Positions 7,032 through 15,591 of a stretch of DNA of 64,000 nucleotides are shown one piece after another. The notes under the pieces were generated by a model. It was not told the origin of the DNA and made no database searches. It worked only from the letters and a program-made list of their open reading frames with translations. The position numbers and the translations under genes are program-made. The stretch is from contig DASTWL010000053.1 in assembly GCA_035765895.1 (NCBI GenBank), positions 1 to 64,000 of the forward strand, in the 5' to 3' direction. Every line of letters starts with the position of its first letter. The first letter of the stretch is position 1. Origin of the DNA: Verrucomicrobiia bacterium. Lineage in GTDB: Bacteria; Verrucomicrobiota; Verrucomicrobiia; Limisphaerales; DSYF01.

Positions 7032-7838
7032 CTATCCTCGTTTTGCCGCCGCCCGCGGCAGCCAGACGAGCAGCGCAATGCCGGCCGCGAGGATGGCCAC
7101 GCCGACCAGTTGCGCCGGGGTGAACACGCCGAACTGGTGTTCGCCGTAATCACCGCGGAAGATTTCCACGAGCGAACGCAGCACGGCGTAACCGACCAGC
7201 CAGATCGCGAAGATTTGTCCGTCGAATTTCTTGCGGCGATACCACCACGCGAGGAGGCCATACAGCAGCAGGTTGGCCAGCAGGTCGTAGATTTGCGTTG
7301 GATGCACCGGCAACGCGGCGTCGCCGGGCCCGATAAGATGTTCGCGCTGCTGTTCCTCCCAGGCCAGCGAGCCCATCGGAAAGTGGATCGCCCAGGGAAG
7401 CGTGCAGACGCGGCCAAAACAGCACCCGGTCATCAGGCAGCCCACGCGCCCAAACGCACTGCCCAGCGCGATGCTGGGCGCCAGCGCATCGGCCATTTTG
7501 AACAGCGGCAGCCGTTTCCAGCGGATGAAGATGATGGCCGCCAGCGCCGCGCCGATGAACCCGCCGTAAAACACCAGGCCGCCGTTGCGGATCATGAAGA
7601 TGTCCCAAATTGGCCGGCCCCGAAATTCCTCCCAATACTCGACCACGTGCAGGGTTCGCGCGCCAATCAAGGCGCCCACCAAAATCCAGACGGCGAGATC
7701 GGAAATGCGTTCCGGCGCGAGACCGTCGCGCAGGCCACGCCGGCCGGCCGTCCACACGCCGACGAGAAACGCCAGCGCGATCATGATGCCATACCAATAG
7801 ATCGGCACCGAACCGAGATAGAATGCAACCGGATGCAC
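7032..7838 (-). CDS. lgt: Prolipoprotein diacylglyceryl transferase Lgt
   Basis: 268 residues with about seven membrane segments. The family signature includes RNGGLVFYGGFIG and GRVGCLMTGCCFG with the catalytic-site Arg and Gly, and HPTQIYD. It attaches diacylglycerol to the lipobox Cys of prolipoproteins in the inner membrane; substrates in this window include the lipobox proteins at 27231 and 36240. First gene of the leftward lgt-miaA-TSUP run. Confidence 0.95.
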   Translation of the reverse strand: MHPVAFYLGSVPIYWYGIMIALAFLVGVWTAGRRGLRDGLAPERISDLAVWILVGALIGARTLHVVEYWEEFRGRPIWDIFMIRNGGLVFYGGFIGAALAAIIFIRWKRLPLFKMADALAPSIALGSAFGRVGCLMTGCCFGRVCTLPWAIHFPMGSLAWEEQQREHLIGPGDAALPVHPTQIYDLLANLLLYGLLAWWYRRKKFDGQIFAIWLVGYAVLRSLVEIFRGDYGEHQFGVFTPAQLVGVAILAAGIALLVWLPRAAAKRG

Positions 7839-7852
7839 GGCGATTAGTTAAC

Positions 7853-7879
7853 CACGAAACACACGAAACACACGAAAAA
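7853..7879. repeat. Three tandem 9-bp CACGAAACA repeats
   Basis: CACGAAACA, CACGAAACA, CACGAAAAA in tandem within the 181-bp gap between divergent lgt and the oxidoreductase gene at 8020. No function is evident. Confidence 0.6.
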
Positions 7880-8019
7880 GAGACGGCGCACGGGCCACGG
7901 CGTTCAATACCAGGCGGAGGAAAATCCAAAACCGCCGTGCTCCGACGGGGCGAGCATCACCAATCCGGCGCGGGTTAAAAACAGTTTTCCCTGCCGATGC
8001 GCCGGCTAAACTCACCCTC

Positions 8020-9012
8020 ATGAAGGCTGCCTACATCACCCGCACCGGCCCGCCGGAAGTCATCGAATTTGGCGATCTGCCCGATCCCGTGCCGACGCCC
8101 ACGCAGTGCCGCATCCAGGTCCGCGCCGTGGACGTGAACCCGATTGACGTTTACTGGCGCAGCGGCGCGGTGTCCGCGCAGATGCCCTTCCCGTTCATCC
8201 TGGGCCGCGACCTCGCGGGCGTGGTCGTGGAATGCGGCGAACAGGTGCGGCATTTCCAGGTGGGCGACCGCGTGTGGTGCTCGAACCTTGGTTTCGCCGG
8301 ACGGCCGGGCAGCTTTGCCCAATTCGCCGCCGTGGACGAGGAATGGCTGCATCTCATCCCGCCGTCAGTGCGCGACGAGGACATCGTGGCCAACGCGTTG
8401 AGCGGCATCACCACGCACCTCGGCCTCGTCAGCCGCGCCCAGCTCAAGGCCGGCGAGACGTTGTTCGTCAACGGTGGCTCCGGCGGCGTTGGCTCCTGCG
8501 TGGTGCAGATGGCCAAAATCCTTGGCGCCCGCGTCATCACCACGGCGGGCAGCGAGGCGAAGGCGGCGATTTGCCGCGAACTGGGCGCGGACCTCGTGTT
8601 GAACTACCAAACGCAGGACGTGGACGCCGCCGTGCGGGAGTTTGCGCCGGATGGCGTGAACGTCTGGTGGGAGACCTTGCGCGAACCCGACTTCGATCGC
8701 GTGGTGGCGTTGCTCGCCAAACGCGGCCGGATGGTTTTGATGGCCGGGCGCGAGGCGCGGCCGGCCTTCCCTGTGGGGCCGTTCTACGTCAAGGACTGCG
8801 CCTTGCATGGCTTTGCCATGTTCAACGCCGGGGCCGAGGAGCAGCGGCCCGCAGCCGATGCCATCAACGACTGGATGGCGAAGGGCAAGCTCAAGGCGCG
8901 CATCGACCGTGTGCTGCCGCTGGCCGAGGCCGCACAGGCACACCGGCTGCAGGAGGAAAGCACCGTGCAGAAAACCGGCGTGCTGGCAGGGAAGATTGTC
9001 TTGAAGCCGTAG
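8020..9012 (+). CDS. MDR-superfamily quinone oxidoreductase (zinc-independent)
   Basis: 330 residues. GroES-like N-terminal half with VDVNPIDVYWRSGA and GRDLAGVVVECG; Rossmann half with NGGSGGVGSCVVQMAK as the NADPH-binding loop. It resembles NADPH:quinone reductase and zeta-crystallin type enzymes; the cysteine-rich structural zinc loop of alcohol dehydrogenases is absent. Substrate unknown. The stop (9010-9012) directly abuts the stop of the convergent DAHP synthase gene at 9013, with no intergenic base. Confidence 0.85.
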   Translation: MKAAYITRTGPPEVIEFGDLPDPVPTPTQCRIQVRAVDVNPIDVYWRSGAVSAQMPFPFILGRDLAGVVVECGEQVRHFQVGDRVWCSNLGFAGRPGSFAQFAAVDEEWLHLIPPSVRDEDIVANALSGITTHLGLVSRAQLKAGETLFVNGGSGGVGSCVVQMAKILGARVITTAGSEAKAAICRELGADLVLNYQTQDVDAAVREFAPDGVNVWWETLREPDFDRVVALLAKRGRMVLMAGREARPAFPVGPFYVKDCALHGFAMFNAGAEEQRPAADAINDWMAKGKLKARIDRVLPLAEAAQAHRLQEESTVQKTGVLAGKIVLKP

Positions 9013-10065
9013 TTACTTGAGCTTCGCCAGCATCTCGTAACCCTGCCGCAACATGCGTTCGGTGGTTTCCCACGAGATGCACGCGTCGGTGATGGAGACG
9101 CCGTAGGCCAGTTCGTTCGCCGGCTTCGGGAACGGTTGCGCGCCTTCGCTCAGAAAGCTTTCCACCATCAGGCCGATCAGGCATGGCGTGCCGCCAACGC
9201 GTTGCTCGATGACGCTGCGCCAGACGTCCTCCTGCCGCGCCGGCACCTTGCCCGAATTGGCGTGGCTGCAATCCACCATCAGGCCCGTGGGCAGCTTTGC
9301 CTTCACCAGCACCCCCTCGGCGTCGCGGATGCTGGCGGCGTCGTAATTGGTCCGGGCCCGGCCGCCGCGCAACACCACATGGCCCGCGGGATTGCCGTTC
9401 GTGCGGACAATGCTCGTGAAGCCATCCTGGTCAATGCCCAGAAAACTGTGCGACGTGCGCGCCGACGTCATGGCGTCCACGGCCACCTGCAGGCTGCCGT
9501 CCGTGCCGTTCTTGAAACCGACGGGCATGGAAAGGCCGCTGGCCATTTCGCGGTGCGTCTGGGATTCGGTGGTGCGCGCGCCGATGGCCGCCCACGTGAT
9601 GAGATCGGCGATGTATTGCGGCACGATGGGATCCAGGAATTCCGTTGCGGTGGGCAGCCCGAGGCCGGTGATGTCGAGCAGGAGCTGGCGCGCCATGCGC
9701 AGGCCGGTTTCGATGTCCTGCGTGCCGTCGAGATGCGGATCGTTGATCAGGCCCTTCCAACCGATGGTCGTGCGCGGCTTCTCGAAATAAACGCGCATGA
9801 CGATTTCCATGCGGTCGGCCACCTCCTGCCGGATGGCGGCCAGGCGCCGGGCGTATTCGAAGGCGCTGCGGACATCGTGAATCGAGCACGGCCCGACGAC
9901 GACCAGCATGCGCGGGTCTTGCTGCTGGAGGATGCGCGTCACACGTTCGCGGCTGGACGCGACGGTGCGATTGGCCGCCTCGGGCGTAGGCAGCTCGGCC
10001 TTCAGGGCGCGCGGCGAAATCAGCCGCACAATTTCCCGCACGCGCAAATCCTGTGTCTCAAACAT
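9013..10065 (-). CDS. 3-deoxy-7-phosphoheptulonate (DAHP) synthase, class I AroF/G/H type
   Basis: 350 residues from the ATG at 10065. Conserved blocks are [65 protein letters not shown] and DCSHANSGK. It condenses phosphoenolpyruvate with erythrose-4-phosphate to start the shikimate pathway. The feedback-inhibition type cannot be told from sequence here. It is divergent from kdsA, a member of the same PEP-aldolase superfamily, across about 236 bp. Confidence 0.95.
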   Translation of the reverse strand: MFETQDLRVREIVRLISPRALKAELPTPEAANRTVASSRERVTRILQQQDPRMLVVVGPCSIHDVRSAFEYARRLAAIRQEVADRMEIVMRVYFEKPRTTIGWKGLINDPHLDGTQDIETGLRMARQLLLDITGLGLPTATEFLDPIVPQYIADLITWAAIGARTTESQTHREMASGLSMPVGFKNGTDGSLQVAVDAMTSARTSHSFLGIDQDGFTSIVRTNGNPAGHVVLRGGRARTNYDAASIRDAEGVLVKAKLPTGLMVDCSHANSGKVPARQEDVWRSVIEQRVGGTPCLIGLMVESFLSEGAQPFPKPANELAYGVSITDACISWETTERMLRQGYEMLAKLK

Positions 10066-10301
10066 CGGACGGGCAGCATACCCGGATTTGGCCGCGAAAC
10101 GGAAGCGAATTTGGCGCCGAAACGGGCGTCCGGGCAAGGCCTGCCAGCGTGACCGGCGCAGCGCCAAGGTTGCCGTGAGCAGCCCCAACGGCAGCCCCGG
10201 CCCCACCGGCCAATGACCCCTCCGGCTTGCCGCCCGCCCGAGCCAACCCCGCCCCGGCACCGCAGATTTACTTTGCGCCGTCCGGCTGCTACTTCTGGCG
10301 G

Positions 10302-11120
10302 GTGCCAAACAACGTCGCCGCCCTCTGGAAATCGCTGACCCGGCCGAACCGGCTGTTCCTCCTCGCCGGCCCGTGCGTCATCGAAAGCGAGGCCCTGTGC
10401 TTCAAAGTCGCCGCGTCCCTGCAACGGACGTGCGCCAAGCTCGGCCTCACCTACGTGTTCAAGGCCAGTTTCGACAAGGCCAACCGCACGTCAGGCAAGG
10501 CTTTTCGCGGCCCGGGCATCGCGGCGGGCTTGGCGACGCTCGCGCGCGTCAAAGCGAAGTTCGGCCTGCCGGTCGTCACGGACATTCACACCGCCGAACA
10601 GGCGCGGGCCGCGGGGGAGGTCGTGGACATCCTGCAAATTCCGGCCTTCCTGTGCCGGCAGACCGACCTGATCGAAGCCGCCGTGGCCACCGGCAAAATC
10701 GTGAACATCAAGAAGGGCCAGTTCCTTGCGCCGGGCGACATGGCCAACGTGGTCAACAAGGCGCGCGCCGCCGGCGGCGAACACCTGCTGCTCACGGAAC
10801 GGGGCGCGAGCTTCGGCTACCACAACCTGGTGGCCGACATGCGGTCCATTCCGATCCTGAAGCGCACGGGCTGCCCGGTGATTTTCGATGCGACGCACTC
10901 CGTGCAACTGCCCGGCGGCGGCGGCGACAAATCCGCCGGCCAGCGCGAATTCGCCCCGCTCCTCGCTCGTTGCGCGCTGGCGGCCGGCGCCGACGGCCTG
11001 TTCATCGAAACGCACCCCGAGCCAGACAGGGCTCTGAGCGACGGCCCAAACATGATTCCGCTCGGCGAAATGACAGGTGTGCTGAAGGGCTTGTTGAAGG
11101 TGTATGAGGCGGTGAGGTGA
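10302..11120 (+). CDS. kdsA: 3-deoxy-D-manno-octulosonate 8-phosphate synthase KdsA
   Basis: 272 residues from the GTG at 10302; a TTG at 10227 would add 25 unlikely residues. It shows [42 protein letters not shown] and [12 protein letters not shown], all KdsA signatures, and condenses PEP with arabinose-5-phosphate. It precedes kdsC with one small gene between, consistent with a Kdo/Lpt transcription unit running to hprK. Confidence 0.95.
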   Translation: MPNNVAALWKSLTRPNRLFLLAGPCVIESEALCFKVAASLQRTCAKLGLTYVFKASFDKANRTSGKAFRGPGIAAGLATLARVKAKFGLPVVTDIHTAEQARAAGEVVDILQIPAFLCRQTDLIEAAVATGKIVNIKKGQFLAPGDMANVVNKARAAGGEHLLLTERGASFGYHNLVADMRSIPILKRTGCPVIFDATHSVQLPGGGGDKSAGQREFAPLLARCALAAGADGLFIETHPEPDRALSDGPNMIPLGEMTGVLKGLLKVYEAVR

Positions 11121-11163
11121 AGATCTAAATCGAACAACGAACCTCAGTAAAAATCAGGTTCTC

Positions 11164-11508
11164 ATGACAAAACGTGACTTGGTCATCATACTACCGTTAC
11201 TTGGACTTGCATTTCTCTGTTATCTAGTTGGCTACCGTGAGGCTTATCGCATCCAAAAGAAGAAAGACACCGAGTTTAACATTCGTCGTTCATTGCGCAT
11301 TCTCCATGAAGCGCAGGCTGGCGACATGGCAAAGATAACCAACGAATGCCGAATGTATTTGTTAGGGCACGTCAAAGTTTATGAAGATTTGGTCTCAGAG
11401 GCAGGCATCTCTGATTCGTTCCGTTCCAGTTTTGCAGAGGCGCGCCAAATCGCGCGCGATGTGCAAACAAACTTGGTAGTCCTAAATCCAAAAGTTCTTG
11501 GCCAATAA
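11164..11508 (+). CDS. Small membrane-anchored protein of unknown function
   Basis: 114 residues. An N-terminal membrane segment (LVIILPLLGLAFLCYLVGY) is followed by a basic stretch (RIQKKK) and a soluble, mostly helical domain, so it is probably type II oriented with the C-terminus outside. Not recognised. The base composition is clearly more AT-rich than kdsA and kdsC on either side, and it sits in an otherwise universal LPS operon with 8 bp to kdsC, so it is probably a later insertion. Confidence 0.65.
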   Translation: MTKRDLVIILPLLGLAFLCYLVGYREAYRIQKKKDTEFNIRRSLRILHEAQAGDMAKITNECRMYLLGHVKVYEDLVSEAGISDSFRSSFAEARQIARDVQTNLVVLNPKVLGQ

Positions 11509-11516
11509 AGACGCCA

Positions 11517-12053
11517 ATGCCCAACCCCAAACCCATTTCTCTTACCGCCCGCCTCCGCCGTGTAAAGCTGTTCCTCACCGACGTGGACGGCGTCATGACC
11601 GACGGCACCGTCATCATGGGGCCGGGCCTGGAGTTGAAGCGGTATGACATCCAGGACGGCCTGGGGCTCGTCATGCTGCGGCGGAACGGCATCAAGGTCG
11701 GCTGGGTTTCGGCCCGGCCCTCGGCGGCCACCCGCGCCCGCGCCGAAGATTTGAAAATTGATTTCCTCGCCCAGCCCACCGACGGCAAAGTGGCCGCGGT
11801 CGAACAAATCCTGGCGCAATGCGGTCTGACCTGGAGCGAAGCGTGCTTCGTGGGCGACGACGTCGTGGACATTGGCGTGTTCCGGCGCGTGGGGCTGGCG
11901 GTGGCCGTGGCCAACGCCCGGCCCGAAGCCCGGGCCGCCGCGCATCTCATTACGCGGGCCGCGGGCGGCCACGGCGCGGTGCGCGAAATCACGGACCAAA
12001 TACTGAAAGCCCAAGGCAAATGGCGAACCACCCTGGCCATGTTCGGAAACTGA
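11517..12053 (+). CDS. kdsC: Kdo-8-phosphate phosphatase KdsC
   Basis: 178 residues, HAD superfamily C0 type with no large cap. Motif I is FLTDVDGVMTDG with nucleophile Asp22 and Asp24; GWVSARPS and CFVGDDVVDIGVF are motifs II and IV. It dephosphorylates the KdsA product to Kdo. The stop overlaps the start of the next gene by one base (TGATG). Confidence 0.93.
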   Translation: MPNPKPISLTARLRRVKLFLTDVDGVMTDGTVIMGPGLELKRYDIQDGLGLVMLRRNGIKVGWVSARPSAATRARAEDLKIDFLAQPTDGKVAAVEQILAQCGLTWSEACFVGDDVVDIGVFRRVGLAVAVANARPEARAAAHLITRAAGGHGAVREITDQILKAQGKWRTTLAMFGN

Positions 12054-12529
12054 TGACTCCGCCCCCTGCTCCATGGAAGTCGCGGCGGTCCGGCCGGGGA
12101 TGGCTGGCGGGTGCCGGGATGGCGCTGGCGTTGATGGTGGGCGCCCAAACCCTGCCCGTCGCGAGCATCAATGAATTCAAGATCCGGGAATATTACGACG
12201 CTCCACACCAGAGCCAGTTGAAGGCGGTGCTGCGCAGCAGTGATGCGGTGCCGGAAGCGGATGGCCGCATCCGCATTCACAACCTGAAGGCCGAAACCTT
12301 CCGGGAAACGGGCGAGCGCGAAATGCTCGTCGAAGCGCCTGAATGCCTTTACGATACCAAGACGCGCGAGGCCAGTTCGGCCGGGCCGATCAAGGGTCAG
12401 ACCGGCGACGGCCGGCTGCAGATCGAAGGCACCGGATTTCTCCTCGTCATGACGAACAAAACATTGACCATTTCCAACAACGTCCGCACGGTCATCCGCG
12501 ACCTCGGCCGGCCAACCCCGAAACCATGA
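12053..12529 (+). CDS. lptC: LptC-like LPS export protein (single-pass periplasmic)
   Basis: 158 residues. An N-terminal hydrophobic segment (GWLAGAGMALALMVGAQ) anchors a periplasmic beta domain whose repeated strands (RIRIHNLKAETFRETG, ASSAGPIKGQTGDGRLQIEG) match the LptC/LptA jellyroll and place it in the Lpt bridge. Name by position between kdsC and lptA plus fold-like pattern; similarity is weaker than for its neighbours. It is translationally coupled on both sides. Confidence 0.7.
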   Translation: MTPPPAPWKSRRSGRGWLAGAGMALALMVGAQTLPVASINEFKIREYYDAPHQSQLKAVLRSSDAVPEADGRIRIHNLKAETFRETGEREMLVEAPECLYDTKTREASSAGPIKGQTGDGRLQIEGTGFLLVMTNKTLTISNNVRTVIRDLGRPTPKP

Positions 12530-13077
12530 AGCTGATCCTGTTCGCCCTGCTCGCCGGTGCCGCCGCGTCGCTCCACGCCGGCGTGGCGGGCCTGCCCTCG
12601 TTCGCCACCGCGACGAACGTGGAAACGCAAATCACCTCGCACAGTGTGGATTTCGACCTGAAATCCCGTGAAGCCTTTTACCACGGCGACGTGAAGGTGA
12701 CCGATCCGCGCGTGAGCCTGACCTGCGAGCGGTTGACAGTCACAATCCCGACCGAGGGGACCCGCGTGGACAAAATCGTGGCCGAGGACAAGGTCGTGCT
12801 GCTGATTCCCGAGAAGGGCGCCACCAACCGGGCGACCGCCGACAAGGCCACCTACACCTACTCGATCCGTGATGGACGGACCAACGAGGTGCTCGAACTG
12901 ACCGGCTCGCCGGCGATTGAAACGCCGCAGGGAACGCTGACCGGCGACCCGATCACCTGGGACCGGACGGCCAACGTCATTCGCGCCGTGAACCAGCACA
13001 TGATTTTCCGCACGGACACCGTGTCCACCAACGCGGCGTCCGCGACCACCAACGCCCCCGCGCCGGCCCAGCCATGA
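12526..13077 (+). CDS. lptA: LptA/OstA-like periplasmic LPS transport protein
   Basis: 183 residues with a signal peptide (LILFALLAGAAASLHA). The OstA-like core follows: FDLKSREAFYHGDVKVTDPRVSLTCERLTV, where alternating strands build the bridge groove that shields lipid A. It overlaps lptC and lptB by ATGA. An Ala/Thr/Pro tail closes it. Confidence 0.82.
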   Translation: MKLILFALLAGAAASLHAGVAGLPSFATATNVETQITSHSVDFDLKSREAFYHGDVKVTDPRVSLTCERLTVTIPTEGTRVDKIVAEDKVVLLIPEKGATNRATADKATYTYSIRDGRTNEVLELTGSPAIETPQGTLTGDPITWDRTANVIRAVNQHMIFRTDTVSTNAASATTNAPAPAQP

Positions 13078-13865
13078 GCCTCGAAACGCTCGCCCAACCG
13101 CAAATGACCGATCCCGGCGATCCCACGGCGCAGGCGACCGGGCAGGTTCTCCTCGCCACCGACAAGCTGGTCAAGGAATACAAGGGCCGCCGCGTGGTGA
13201 ATGGCGTGTCCATCACGGTCGGCGCCGGTGAAATCGTCGGCCTGCTCGGCCCGAACGGCGCGGGCAAGACGACTTCGTTCAACATGGTGGTCGGCGTGGT
13301 CAAGCCCGACGCCGGCGCCGTGCGGTTCAACGGCCGCGACATCACGCGGCTGCCCATGCACCGCCGCGCGCGGCTGGGCATCGGCTACCTCACGCAGGAG
13401 CCCAGCGTGTTCCGCAAGCTGACGGTGGAGCAGAACATTCTCGCCATCCTCGAAACCTGCGTCATGAAGCGCGCCGAGCGCGCGGTGCGCCTGAAGTATC
13501 ACCTGGAGGAACTCGACCTGGCCCGGCTGGCCAAAAGCAAGGCCTACACGCTCAGCGGCGGCGAGAAGCGGCGGCTGGAAATCACCCGCGCCCTGGTGAC
13601 GAGCCCGAAGCTGCTGCTGCTTGACGAGCCGCTGGCCGGCATTGACCCGATTGCCCAATACGAGGTCAGCAAGATCGTGCGCCGGCTGAAGGACCGCGGG
13701 CTCGGGATTTTGATCACGGACCATTCCGCCCGCGAGATGCTGAAGCTCGTGGACCGCGCGTATTTGATTCACAAGGGCGAAGTCGTTTACGAAGGCGCCG
13801 CCGAGGCGCTGGTCAACGACCCGAAGGCCCGCGAAATTTATCTCGGACCCGAATTCAACATGTAA
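13074..13865 (+). CDS. lptB: LPS export ABC transporter ATPase LptB
   Basis: 263 residues. Walker A GPNGAGKTT, Q-loop YLTQEPSVFRKLTVEQN typical of LptB, signature LSGGEKRRLEI, Walker B LLLDEPLAGIDP, H-loop ITDHS. It powers LPS extraction from the inner membrane with LptFG, which are not in this window. The family-typical C-terminal YLGPEF is present. Confidence 0.95.
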   Translation: MSLETLAQPQMTDPGDPTAQATGQVLLATDKLVKEYKGRRVVNGVSITVGAGEIVGLLGPNGAGKTTSFNMVVGVVKPDAGAVRFNGRDITRLPMHRRARLGIGYLTQEPSVFRKLTVEQNILAILETCVMKRAERAVRLKYHLEELDLARLAKSKAYTLSGGEKRRLEITRALVTSPKLLLLDEPLAGIDPIAQYEVSKIVRRLKDRGLGILITDHSAREMLKLVDRAYLIHKGEVVYEGAAEALVNDPKAREIYLGPEFNM

Positions 13866-13894
13866 CCCGGCGCCGCGCCGAACCGCATCCGAAC

Positions 13895-14848
13895 ATGGCC
13901 ACCCAACGCGAAACCGTCACCGTGGAGAGCTTCTACACCCGGAACGCCTCCCCCCTGCAGCTCCGGCTCATTGCGGGCGCCAGCGGGCTCAAACGCATCA
14001 TCCGCGAATCCACCGTCAACCGGCCCGGCCTGGCGCTGACCGGCTTCACCAAGTATTTCGCGATGAAGCGGGTGCAGGTGTTTGGCAACGCCGAATTCTA
14101 TTACCTGCGCTCGCTGCCCAAGGCCGAGCGCATCCGGCGTTACGAATATTTCTTCCACTACGCCGTGCCCTGCGTCGTGTTCAGCCGCGACCTGAAACCG
14201 GACCGGCTGTTCCTGCAGGCGGCGGAAAAGGCGGACGTGCCCGTGTTTCAAACCTCGTTGATCACGATGAAGTTCATCAACACGGCCACCATCGCGCTCG
14301 ACACGATGTTTGCGCCGCGCGGCACCGAGATGGGCAGCATGGTGGACATCCTCGGCGTCGGGGTGATCATCAAGGGCGAAAGCGGCATCGGCAAAAGCGA
14401 GAGCGTGCTGGCCCTGGTGGAACGCGGTTACAGCCTCGTGTCCGACGACGTCACGCTCGTCATGCTGGTGGACGGCCAGAAGGTGATGGGCACCAGCAAG
14501 GAACTCACCCGCAATCTCATGGAGGTGCGCGGCATCGGCATCGTGGACGTCGCCTCGATGTTCGGCGTGAAAAGCATCCGCAAGGACAAGCGCGTTGATC
14601 TCGTGGTTTCGCTGCGCGTCTGGGATCCGAAGGAGGATGTGGACCGCCTCGGGATGGAGCAGGCTTACACGAAGATTCTGGGCGTGGACGTGCCGCACAT
14701 GGTCATCCCGGTCCGGCCCGGCCGCGACCTCGCCCGGCTGATTGAAGTGGCCGCCTTTCACACCAAGCTGCGCATGTCCGGCCTCAACCCGGCCAAGGAT
14801 CTCAACGACCGGCTCCTGGCCCGGATGTCCGCCGGCAACCGGCTATAA
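13895..14848 (+). CDS. hprK: HPr kinase/phosphorylase HprK
   Basis: 317 residues. N-terminal Hpr_kinase_N domain, then P-loop GESGIGKSE (about residues 161-168), ERGYSLVSDD, and the HprK signature with MEVRGIGIVDV. It phosphorylates and dephosphorylates the regulatory Ser of HPr. The neighbouring HPr gene (14891) carries both His and Ser sites. The lptB-hprK adjacency resembles the proteobacterial lptB-rpoN-ptsN-hprK order. Confidence 0.95.
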   Translation: MATQRETVTVESFYTRNASPLQLRLIAGASGLKRIIRESTVNRPGLALTGFTKYFAMKRVQVFGNAEFYYLRSLPKAERIRRYEYFFHYAVPCVVFSRDLKPDRLFLQAAEKADVPVFQTSLITMKFINTATIALDTMFAPRGTEMGSMVDILGVGVIIKGESGIGKSESVLALVERGYSLVSDDVTLVMLVDGQKVMGTSKELTRNLMEVRGIGIVDVASMFGVKSIRKDKRVDLVVSLRVWDPKEDVDRLGMEQAYTKILGVDVPHMVIPVRPGRDLARLIEVAAFHTKLRMSGLNPAKDLNDRLLARMSAGNRL

Positions 14849-14890
14849 CATTGCCAAATCCCCGCATCTGGGTTACTCACCCTGTCAGCG

Positions 14891-15184
14891 ATGAGCGCCA
14901 AGACGGCATCTGACGGAAAAGTTTCGAAACACGTGGTGGTCTTGAACAAGCTGGGCATCCATGCCCGCCCCGCCGCGCTTTTCGCCAAGACGGCCAACCG
15001 CTTCAAGTCCGACGTCTTCGTCGAAAAGGACGGCGAAACCATCAATGCCAAGAGCATCATGGGCCTCATGATGCTGGCGGCCGGTCCGGGCAGCAAACTC
15101 CTCATCATCGCCCAGGGACCGGATGCAGCCGAGGCGGTCAAAGCCATCGAGGAAGTTGTGCAAAGCAAGTTCGGCGAGGAGTAG
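14891..15184 (+). CDS. HPr family phosphocarrier
   Basis: 97 residues. His24 in GIHARPA is the phospho-His site, and Ser55 in AKSIMGLMML is the HprK target. No EI or EII gene is nearby, so this pair probably serves regulation rather than sugar uptake; that is inference. Confidence 0.93.
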   Translation: MSAKTASDGKVSKHVVVLNKLGIHARPAALFAKTANRFKSDVFVEKDGETINAKSIMGLMMLAAGPGSKLLIIAQGPDAAEAVKAIEEVVQSKFGEE

Positions 15185-15279
15185 CCCGCCGCTCCGGTTC
15201 ATCGCTCCCGAGGTGCGCGTTTTCGCAACGGAGCCACTTTGAACCTTGAACCACCGCCGGCGAATCTTAGTCTGGGCGC

Positions 15280-15567
15280 ATGGCAAGCGGTGATTTCGAT
15301 GTCCCCTACGTGGCGCACCTCGCGCGGCTGAAACTGACCCCGGAAGAGGAGCAGAAGATTGGCGCCCAGCTTGGCGACATCCTCGGCTACATCGAAAAAC
15401 TCAAGCAGGTGGACGTCGCCGGCGTCGAGCCGACGGCGCATCCGTTTCCGCTCGTCAACGTCACCCGCCCCGACGAGGCCCGCCCCTCCCTGCCGCACGA
15501 AGCGGCGCTCCGCAATGCGCCCCAGCAGGCCGGCGGCCTGTTCGTGGTGCCGAAGATTGTCGAGTAA
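15280..15567 (+). CDS. gatC: Asp/Glu-tRNA amidotransferase subunit C
   Basis: 95 residues: VAHLARLKLTPEEEQKI and the conserved linker with DVAGVEPTAHPFP and RPDEARPSLPHEAALRNAP. It stabilises GatA in the GatCAB complex that amidates misacylated Glu-tRNA(Gln) or Asp-tRNA(Asn). It lies 24 bp before gatA. gatB is not in this window. Confidence 0.93.
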   Translation: MASGDFDVPYVAHLARLKLTPEEEQKIGAQLGDILGYIEKLKQVDVAGVEPTAHPFPLVNVTRPDEARPSLPHEAALRNAPQQAGGLFVVPKIVE

Positions 15568-15591
15568 AGCGGCCCGTCATCCCTTCCCCCA

